Positions 1 to 4,959 of a stretch of 5,787 bases of DNA are shown piece after piece. The notes under the pieces were generated by a model. The model worked only from the letters and a program-made list of their open reading frames with translations. It had not been told where the DNA came from and searched no databases. Numbering within the stretch: position 1 is the stretch's first letter; the number at the start of each line of letters is the position of its first letter. This stretch comes from Gammaproteobacteria bacterium (lineage in GTDB: Bacteria > Pseudomonadota > Gammaproteobacteria > Pseudomonadales > Azotimanducaceae_A), in contig PAWP01000111.1 in NCBI GenBank assembly GCA_002714125.1, positions 14,810-20,596 on the forward strand, read 5' to 3'. The translations under genes were made by a program, and so were the position numbers.

Positions 1-140
1 GGTGACGGCCCCAAACTTGTATGTGGAGGATTCGCAACCGCCGATTACTTGATCCCAGACCTGTCGTCGCGGCTTCAGGCCGCGAGCGACGCCAAACCGT
101 AGTGAAGGCCAATGGAACAAACCAATCTGCAGTAGACCCG
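1..140. other. Non-coding region downstream of der
   Basis: Apart from the hairpin at 63-90, I see no gene here. The minus strand has no ATG in this stretch. The only plus-strand candidate (ATG at 21) runs for 300 bases antisense through der and has no ribosome binding site. No promoter or recognisable RNA is visible. The operon probably ends here or continues beyond the left edge. Confidence 0.6.
63..90 (-). terminator. Strong GC-rich hairpin after der; possible terminator or REP-like palindrome
   Basis: Positions 63-73 and 79-90 form an 11-bp stem with one bulged base (86) around a 5-base loop. The 7-bp core is GC-rich (TCGCGGC with GCCGCGA, at 67-73 and 79-85). It starts about 50 bases after the der stop, where the operon would be expected to end. 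No T-run follows on either strand, so it is not a classical intrinsic terminator. It could stabilise the der 3' end or be a copy of a dispersed intergenic palindrome of the REP type; the window shows only one copy. Confidence 0.4.
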
Positions 141-1550
141 TCAGTTCCGATGGCGCCGGCGTTTCTTGTCGTTGCGCTTCACATGGCGAATCATGCGTTT
201 GCGCTTGTTCTGCTGCCGCTCTGTCAGTTTGTTCCTACGCCCTTTGAACGGGTTGTCACCCCGCCGAAACAGCAGTCTTACCGGCGTGCCCTCCAGTTTG
301 AGCGCGTCAATAAAACAGTGTTCAAGATAGCGCCGATAGGAGTCTGGCACTGCGTCGGCCTGACCGCCGTGGATCACAATGGTGGGTGGATGGTGACCAC
401 CCGCATGAGCATAACGAAGCTTGATCCGCCGGCCGCCAACTAGCGGTGGGGGATGCCGCGCCATCGCAACCTCAAGGATCTGATTGAGCTCACCCGTCTT
501 CAATTCACGTGCGCCGCTTTCGTGGACCCTCGCAATGGTCCCGAACAACCCGCCAACACCGCTGCCATGCAGAGCGGAAATGAAGTGGACATAGGGATTC
601 ACAAGAAAGCCCAGCTTCCGATCAAGCTGTGTGCGAATGTCCTCTCGCCACTCGGCCTCTAGACCGTCCCACTTGTTTACCAGCAGGACCAAGGCCCGGC
701 CAGCATCGAGCACGTGCGAGACCAAATGCAGATCCTGATCCACAAGCCCTTCTGAGCCATCCAGCATCACCAAGACCACGTGGGCATTGCCGATGGCTTC
801 GAGGGTTTTAATGACAGAGAACTTCTCCACCTTCTCTGAAATCCGCCCTCTGCGCCTTACGCCGGCGGTATCTATGACCGTGTATGCATGGCCGTCCCGT
901 TCAAACGGAATATAGATACTGTCCCTGGTTGTGCCCGCCTGATCAAAGACAACAATCCGCTCTTCGCCCAGCATGCGATTAACTAGTGTGGACTTACCAA
1001 CGTTCGGGCGGCCTACAACGGCGAAGCGAATCCCTGGGTAGGAGGCATCTGTCTCCGCATCGATCGCATCAGGCACATGCGTTTCGATCAGCTGTTTCAC
1101 ACCATGGCCGTTGGTTGCGGAAATGCAGACCGGATCACCGAGACCTAGACCCACAAACTCTGAGACCGCAAAGTCTGGATTCTGCCCATCAACCTTGTTG
1201 ACGATCGGCAACACCGCTTTGCCGGTTTCCCGGAGCATCTGCGCAATCACCTCATCACCGCCGGTACGCCCGGCCTGCGCGTCGAGTAGAAGCCAGACTA
1301 TATCGGCTTCCTCAACAGCGGCACGGGCCTGATGGGCCATAGGGCCGTCGATCCCTTCTTCATTGCCGGACAGGCCTCCGGTGTCAACAATCAAGGCCGA
1401 CTTATCTGCAATCGAGCAACGACCGTACTGGCGATCACGCGTAAGCCCAGGCCACGACGCAACCAGTGCGTCCCGGGTCCGGGTGAGGCGATTAAACAAA
1501 GTCGACTTACCAACGTTCGGCCGACCGACAAGAGCGATGACAACGGCCAC
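141..1550 (-). CDS. der: Ribosome biogenesis GTPase Der (EngA)
   Basis: Der is an essential double-GTPase that binds the 50S subunit during late assembly. The 469-residue protein begins at GTG (MAVVIALVGRPNVGKST), aligning with the E. coli start. First G domain: GRPNVGKS (9-16), Thr37 in GLTRD, DTGG (56-59), NKVD (118-121), SAT (144-146). Second G domain: GRPNVGKS (180-187), GTTRD (206-210), DTAG (227-230), NKWD (292-295), SAL (325-327). A KH-like domain follows (about 355-437; KLRYAHAGG, VIHGG, PDSYRRYLE). The C-terminal tail 438-469 has 17 Lys/Arg in 32 residues, fitting rRNA contact. The inter-domain linker is short (about 159-173), without the long acidic stretch of the 490-residue E. coli protein. 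All nucleotide-binding motifs are intact. GAGG at 1557-1560, overlapping the bamB TGA, is the likely ribosome binding site, which implies coupling to bamB. Confidence 0.98.
   Translation of the reverse strand: MAVVIALVGRPNVGKSTLFNRLTRTRDALVASWPGLTRDRQYGRCSIADKSALIVDTGGLSGNEEGIDGPMAHQARAAVEEADIVWLLLDAQAGRTGGDEVIAQMLRETGKAVLPIVNKVDGQNPDFAVSEFVGLGLGDPVCISATNGHGVKQLIETHVPDAIDAETDASYPGIRFAVVGRPNVGKSTLVNRMLGEERIVVFDQAGTTRDSIYIPFERDGHAYTVIDTAGVRRRGRISEKVEKFSVIKTLEAIGNAHVVLVMLDGSEGLVDQDLHLVSHVLDAGRALVLLVNKWDGLEAEWREDIRTQLDRKLGFLVNPYVHFISALHGSGVGGLFGTIARVHESGARELKTGELNQILEVAMARHPPPLVGGRRIKLRYAHAGGHHPPTIVIHGGQADAVPDSYRRYLEHCFIDALKLEGTPVRLLFRRGDNPFKGRRNKLTERQQNKRKRMIRHVKRNDKKRRRHRN
991..1007 (-). repeat. 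17-bp direct repeat, copy in the second P-loop of der
   Basis: The 17 bases here are identical to 1504-1520 in the same orientation. On the minus strand both encode the PNVGKS core of the Walker A motif, in G domain 2 here. The duplicated domains explain the repeat; what stands out is identical codon choice across it. Confidence 0.85.
1504..1520 (-). repeat. 17-bp direct repeat, copy in the first P-loop of der
   Basis: This is the partner of the copy at 991-1007, here coding for the Walker A motif of G domain 1. The two copies are 513 bases apart, a multiple of three, and the flanking codons differ between them. Confidence 0.85.
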
Positions 1551-1556
1551 GGGGGG

Positions 1557-1560
1557 CCTC
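1557..1560 (-). promoter_or_regulatory. Shine-Dalgarno GAGG for der, overlapping the bamB stop
   Basis: The minus strand reads TGAGG, six C residues, then GTG. GAGG shares GA with the bamB stop codon and lies 6 bases before the GTG start of der. It is short but well placed, and the overlap suggests that translation of der depends on ribosomes reaching the end of bamB. Confidence 0.6.
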
Positions 1561-2776
1561 AGCGAATTTCGAATGCGTTCAGCCTGCCGCTGTTGCCAAT
1601 AATATACAAGCGCGAACCGTCGACCGCAGCAACGGACTGGATGCCCTTTCGGTCCACCCGCCTGCGCCCGACAAATCGCCCATCTGATTGCGCAAGCACG
1701 TGCAGGTACCCATCGAAGTCACCCATCAGCACAAAACTGCCCAAAGTGAAGGGAGTGCTGACCTCGCGGTATTCAAGCGCATCCGACTCCCATACCTCCT
1801 TGGCGTTCTGCACGTCGAAGGCGGTCACGTGACCGTTATCTCGTACCGCGTAGATATTGCCAAAACCGCTGGCAAGCCCTGCCGTTGAAGACAGCTCTTT
1901 GATCCAGCGCGATGCGCCTTCCTGCAGGTCAAACGCGGCGATGTTGCCCTGATAACTCGCAGCCACAAGCGTGGAGCCATCCACCACAATGGCACCATCG
2001 ACGTCGACAAGGCGCTCAAGGTCTGATTTTCCTTTTGCAACGGCGATCTTTGTGTCTAGCCGCGGGATTCCAGTTCGAAGATCTAGTACCGCAATCCGCC
2101 CGTTCGCAAACCCTGTAACCACAAACTCACCGCGAATGAGTGGTGTGGTGGTGCCCCGCAGAGTCAGGGCGGGCACGGAGGTTGAAAATGCCCAACGCTC
2201 TTCACCGTCAAGCGCGTCAAGCGCAATGATGCGGCCATCAATCGACTGGACGATTACAGTGTCGCCACCAACCTGTGGTGGTGCGAGCGTCTCACTGGTC
2301 ATCTTAGTCTGCCACGACAACGAACCATCGCTCTGATTCAACGCAAGCAAAGTGCCATCTGTTAGCCCAATGAACACAAGTTCGGCGCCGGTACCCACAC
2401 CACCGGAGACAATATGACTCTCGCTGCGGAAGCGGAACCAGCTACCGCCCGTCGCCTCTCCTACATCAACACGCCAGATCTGACTGCCATCGGAGGCATC
2501 CAGCGCCCAGGCATTGCCGTCCACGGACGCGGCGAAGATGCGACTGCCTACGAGAGCTGGCACGAGGCGTGCTTCGCGCCCGTTCACATCATCGCCAAGA
2601 TTTCTGTCCCAGAGTTTCTCCAGGCGGATCTCAGCGTCGAACCGGGTCAACACCTTGGGTTCGAGTTTCAGCGAAGCCTCTTCCGGATCGCCAAAATAGT
2701 TATTCCAAACCGAGCAGCCCCCACAAAAGAGCAACACGGACAGATAAGTTGTAGCGCGCGAGGCAAATGCCATCAT
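1559..2776 (-). CDS. bamB: Outer membrane protein assembly factor BamB (lipoprotein)
   Basis: BamB is the beta-propeller lipoprotein of the BAM complex, which inserts beta-barrel proteins into the outer membrane. The frame encodes 405 residues (E. coli: 392). A signal peptide (about 1-20, hydrophobic core YLSVLLF) leads to Cys21, the likely lipidated residue. Ser at +2 fits outer-membrane sorting, but the lipobox CGGC has Cys rather than Leu at -3. PQQ/WD-like blade motifs recur: ALDASDGSQIW (91-101), ALNQSDGSLSW (145-155), ALDALDGEERW (185-195), VLDLRTG (230-236), AFDLQEGASRW (281-291), AFDVQNAKEVW (319-329) and VLAQSDG (360-366). The BamA-contact loops are recognisable as LTLRG (204-208) and DVD (258-260), aligning with the Leu/Leu/Arg and Asp/Asp residues known from E. 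coli. Two adjacent ATGs (2776, 2773) open the gene; the second has better spacing from GGGAG at 2781-2785. The start follows the yfgM-like stop directly. Confidence 0.96.
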   Translation of the reverse strand: MMAFASRATTYLSVLLFCGGCSVWNNYFGDPEEASLKLEPKVLTRFDAEIRLEKLWDRNLGDDVNGREARLVPALVGSRIFAASVDGNAWALDASDGSQIWRVDVGEATGGSWFRFRSESHIVSGGVGTGAELVFIGLTDGTLLALNQSDGSLSWQTKMTSETLAPPQVGGDTVIVQSIDGRIIALDALDGEERWAFSTSVPALTLRGTTTPLIRGEFVVTGFANGRIAVLDLRTGIPRLDTKIAVAKGKSDLERLVDVDGAIVVDGSTLVAASYQGNIAAFDLQEGASRWIKELSSTAGLASGFGNIYAVRDNGHVTAFDVQNAKEVWESDALEYREVSTPFTLGSFVLMGDFDGYLHVLAQSDGRFVGRRRVDRKGIQSVAAVDGSRLYIIGNSGRLNAFEIR

Positions 2777-3505
2777 TCAGCTCCCGGCAGCTTCGCTCGA
2801 AACCGTCGCGTCGTCGCCTGAGACGTCGTCAGCTTCTGCCGGATCAGCCGGCGCGTTTGCAACCACGGGGACATCCCGCAGCTTCATTTCCAAAATCGGT
2901 TTTGCGCTACCTTCGACAATCCCGTCGAGCGCAGCCTGGTAGGCAGCGCGTGCATCATCTTGACGATCAAGCGTCAAATAGACATCGCCAAGCGCCTCCT
3001 GACGCGAGGATTCATGCGCACCGGCCTCAAAGGTCTCAAGGAGCGCTAGTGCGTCATCGCGCTTCTGCGCGGTAAGGTAGACACGCGCAAGACGAATTTT
3101 GGCAATGGCCGCTATCGACTCAGCGGGTTTCCGCGCGATAATCCACTCCAGCTCGCGCTCGGCCAGCTCAAGGTCATTTTCCTCAACGGCGATCTTCGCC
3201 ATGAGCAGCGCCGCGAACTGCGCGTAGGTGCTGCTTTCATAGTCATTTTTCAACGTATCAGCGATGAACCGGCTGCTCTGGACCGTCTCTTCCGTCAGGC
3301 TGGCCGATGGCGCGATCGCCATGGCTTCGGTCAGGCTCTGGTAGAGCTCTGCGGCGGCCTCGCCGGCTTCACGCGTGCTGTCCTGCCAACTATGAAAGCC
3401 GAATACACCTACGACAGCCAGCAGGATGCCAACGGCAAGCGAAGTGCCGTTTTCGTCTAGCCACTTCTTGAGCGCTTCTACCTGTTCTTCGTCTGAATCC
3501 GCCAA
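2777..3505 (-). CDS. yfgM: YfgM-like inner-membrane TPR protein (ancillary SecYEG translocon subunit family)
   Basis: The protein has 242 residues. A short cytosolic N-terminus (EEQVEALKKWLDENG, residues 6-20) matches the E. coli YfgM opening. One membrane segment follows at about 21-38 (TSLAVGILLAVVGVFGF), then a helical periplasmic region with TPR-like helix pairs (for example ELAERELEWIIARKPAES, AKIRLARVYLTAQKRDDAL and GDVYLTLDRQDDARAAYQAAL). E. coli YfgM binds the SecYEG translocon and the chaperone PpiD, and it has been linked to stress-response control; that role is transferred here by homology and position. The start is TTG, supported by a strong Shine-Dalgarno at 3513-3518 and by alignment; no in-frame ATG lies nearby. 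Relative to the roughly 206-residue E. coli protein there is an extra acidic, Ala-rich tail after about residue 212. The TGA stop abuts the bamB start. Placement between hisS and bamB is the standard context. Confidence 0.9.
   Translation of the reverse strand: MADSDEEQVEALKKWLDENGTSLAVGILLAVVGVFGFHSWQDSTREAGEAAAELYQSLTEAMAIAPSASLTEETVQSSRFIADTLKNDYESSTYAQFAALLMAKIAVEENDLELAERELEWIIARKPAESIAAIAKIRLARVYLTAQKRDDALALLETFEAGAHESSRQEALGDVYLTLDRQDDARAAYQAALDGIVEGSAKPILEMKLRDVPVVANAPADPAEADDVSGDDATVSSEAAGS
2781..2785 (-). promoter_or_regulatory. Shine-Dalgarno GGGAG for bamB, inside the yfgM-like 3' end
   Basis: GGGAG on the minus strand sits within the last codons of the yfgM-like gene, 4 bases from the first bamB ATG (2776) and 7 bases from the second (2773). 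Spacing favours the second ATG, which would remove one Met from BamB. The stop-start junction reads TGAATGATG, so ribosomes ending the upstream gene could restart at once. Confidence 0.6.
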
Positions 3506-3512
3506 CTGCCAT

Positions 3513-3518
3513 TCCTCC
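3513..3518 (-). promoter_or_regulatory. Shine-Dalgarno GGAGGA fixing the TTG start of the yfgM-like gene
   Basis: On the minus strand GGAGGA lies 7 bases before TTG at 3505-3503, close to ideal spacing and the strongest ribosome binding site in the window. An ATG lies just 1 base downstream of the GGAGGA, out of frame and too close to it to be used. The rare TTG codon is therefore probably the real start. Confidence 0.8.
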
Positions 3519-3575
3519 AGGACTTCACCTGAGCCGTTACATCCACCATTTGCCTTGCTCTTCGTGAGCGGACCA

Positions 3576-4847
3576 TTACCCGGCTACCACCGCCGCGAGC
3601 CGCGCCACCACATCCGCAGCCGCCAGACACTCCTGCGGGAGGTCCTGGCGCAGAAATTTGAAGCCTACCTCGCCACGACTGATTTCATCTTCACCAAGAA
3701 TAAGTGCCACGCGGGCTCCGCTCGCATCAGCCTTCTTCATCTGCGCTTTGAACTTGCCGTCCCCACAATGGACCACCAAACGCAGATTCGGTTCACTGCT
3801 GCGAATCTGTTCGGCAAGCAGCATGGCCTCGGTTCTCGCAGCATCGCCGAAACTCACGAGGTAAACATCAGCCGCAGAATCCGCCGGGGACATCTGCGCC
3901 TGTTCTACCAGCATCGCAAGCCGATCGAGTCCCATCGCAAAACCAACCGCCGGCGTTGGCCGGCCGCCCAGTTCTTCTATCAGGCCGTCGTAGCGCCCCC
4001 CACCACACACGGTACCCTGAGCGCCCAGCGCGTTGGTGGTCCACTCAAAGACCGTTTTGTTGTAGTAATCGAGGCCGCGCACAATGCTGCGATTCACGAT
4101 GTAGGACAGTTGGGCCCGATCGAGAACGGCCCGCACTGCGGCAAAGTGCGTCACTGAGGCTTCATCGAGGTAGTCCTCAAGAGAAGGCGCGTCGGTGAGT
4201 ATTGCCCGGGTTCTCTCGTCCTTAGAGTCAAGGATACGCATCGGGTTTGTTGTCAGCCGCCGCTGGCTGTCAGCGTCGAGCTCGGCCTCAAAGTCACCCA
4301 GGTAGGTTACGAGCGCCTCCTTGAACGCAGCTCGGGCTTCGGCACTCCCAATGGAATTCAACTCCAGGGTAATGTCGGCATCGATCCCGAGTGCTTTCCA
4401 CAGCCGACCGAGCATCAGCAGCAGTTCGCAATCGACATCGGGACCGGGCATGCCATAACACTCCGCACCGATCTGTTCGAACTGACGGTACCGACCCTTC
4501 TGCGGCCGTTCATAGCGAAACATCGGACCGGAGTACCAGAGCCGCTGCACCTGGTTGTATGTCATGCCGGCGCTAAGCGCCGCGCGTGCACAGCCGGCCG
4601 TGCCTTCCGGGCGCAAGGTAACGGAGTCACCGCTGCGATCGTCGAAGGTGTACATCTCCTTTTCGACAATGTCGGTTGCCTCCCCCACCAAGCGCCGGAA
4701 AAGATGGGTACTCTCGATCACAGGCAGGCCAATCTCACGATAGCCATAGGTCTCGAAGGTCTCGCGCGCGGTACCCTCAATATGTCGGAACAGCTCTCGC
4801 CGTTCCGGCACGAGGTCCTGCATACCTCTGACGGCTTTTATCTTCAT
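3576..4847 (-). CDS. hisS: Histidine--tRNA ligase (HisRS)
   Basis: This class II synthetase charges tRNA-His with histidine in the cytosol, normally as a homodimer. I place the start at the ATG at 4847 (MKIKAVRGMQD), giving 423 residues against 424 in E. coli. The frame stays open to a GTG at 4889, but the 14 extra residues do not resemble the family N-terminus. Neither start has a good Shine-Dalgarno sequence. The catalytic domain shows LRPEGTAG (about 78-85), the motif 2 region FRYERPQKGRYRQFEQIG (110-127), the histidine-specific RGLDYY loop (257-262) with its catalytic arginine, GGRYDGL (283-289) and motif 3 AVGFAMGLDRL (300-310). From about residue 325 the C-terminal anticodon-binding domain follows (VYLVSFGD, VALILGEDE). 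All expected motifs are intact. The stop is TAA, 70 bases before the yfgM-like gene. Transcription may come from ispG and from a candidate promoter in the gap upstream. Confidence 0.97.
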   Translation of the reverse strand: MKIKAVRGMQDLVPERRELFRHIEGTARETFETYGYREIGLPVIESTHLFRRLVGEATDIVEKEMYTFDDRSGDSVTLRPEGTAGCARAALSAGMTYNQVQRLWYSGPMFRYERPQKGRYRQFEQIGAECYGMPGPDVDCELLLMLGRLWKALGIDADITLELNSIGSAEARAAFKEALVTYLGDFEAELDADSQRRLTTNPMRILDSKDERTRAILTDAPSLEDYLDEASVTHFAAVRAVLDRAQLSYIVNRSIVRGLDYYNKTVFEWTTNALGAQGTVCGGGRYDGLIEELGGRPTPAVGFAMGLDRLAMLVEQAQMSPADSAADVYLVSFGDAARTEAMLLAEQIRSSEPNLRLVVHCGDGKFKAQMKKADASGARVALILGEDEISRGEVGFKFLRQDLPQECLAAADVVARLAAVVAG

Positions 4848-4872
4848 GATAACTGCGGGTTCTATTTCAAAG

Positions 4873-4891
4873 CCGTGCCGGCCAGGCACGG
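4873..4891 (-). other. Inverted repeat (7-bp stem, 5-base loop) in the hisS leader
   Basis: On the minus strand CCGTGCC and GGCACGG are perfect complements around the loop TGGCC, about 25 bases before the hisS ATG. The base after the stem is C, then TTTG, so there is no real U-tract and it is a poor intrinsic terminator. If transcription starts near 4892, the hairpin would form the very 5' end of the mRNA and might protect it. A role in expression is inference. Confidence 0.45.
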
Positions 4892-4898
4892 ACTGCGC

Positions 4899-4927
4899 AT
4901 TTTATCGGAAACCGCCAGGAGTGGCAG
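4899..4927 (-). promoter_or_regulatory. Candidate sigma-70-type promoter for hisS
   Basis: In the ispG-hisS gap the minus strand carries CTGCCA at 4927-4922 (4 of 6 matches to the -35 consensus), a 17-base spacer, and TAAAAT at 4904-4899 (5 of 6 matches to the -10). Transcription would begin near 4892, about 45 bases before the hisS ATG and too close to the alternative GTG at 4889 for that codon to be usable. This is found by eye only; such matches occur by chance. Confidence 0.3.
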
Positions 4928-4941
4928 TACCCGCCGCATAA

Positions 4942-4956
4942 TGCAGCACCGCTGCA
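4942..4956 (-). other. Small inverted repeat just after ispG (6-bp stem, 3-base loop)
   Basis: TGCAGC and GCTGCA flank the loop GGT on the minus strand, starting 3 bases after the ispG stop codon. TTAT follows the stem, which is too weak a T-run for a convincing terminator. It could slow polymerase or limit 3' decay of the ispG message, or be chance. Confidence 0.3.
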
Positions 4957-4959
4957 GGG

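Noticed and set aside
23..43. tRNA T-arm-like stretch on the minus strand (GGCGG, a TTGCGAAT loop, CCTCC) downstream of der
   Set aside because: The loop has eight bases instead of seven, the stem has a mismatch, there is no CCA end, and no acceptor, D or anticodon arms can be found upstream. It is more likely chance than a tRNA remnant or attachment site.
21..443. Plus-strand open frame (140 codons) starting in the non-coding region after der
   Set aside because: It has no Shine-Dalgarno before the ATG at 21, and 300 of its bases are antisense to the KH and tail region of der. The translation looks random and Arg-rich.
1332..1832. Plus-strand open frame (166 codons) across the der-bamB junction
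   Set aside because: It is fully antisense to der and bamB, with no family resemblance and no start signals.
3555..3571. Short inverted repeat (GCTC, 5-base loop, GAGC) in the hisS-yfgM gap
   Set aside because: It has only four Watson-Crick pairs plus wobbles and no T-run, too weak to call a terminator in a gap that looks transcribed through.
3426..4157. Long plus-strand open frame (243 codons) opposite hisS and the start of the yfgM-like gene
   Set aside because: It lies antisense to two confidently identified genes, has no recognisable domain or ribosome binding site, and its composition is that of a mirror of GC-rich coding sequence.
4848..4889. N-terminal extension of HisRS from the GTG at 4889
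   Set aside because: The 14 extra residues have no match to the conserved HisRS start, the codon has no ribosome binding site, and it sits within the hairpin and almost on the candidate transcript start. The ATG at 4847 gives the standard length.
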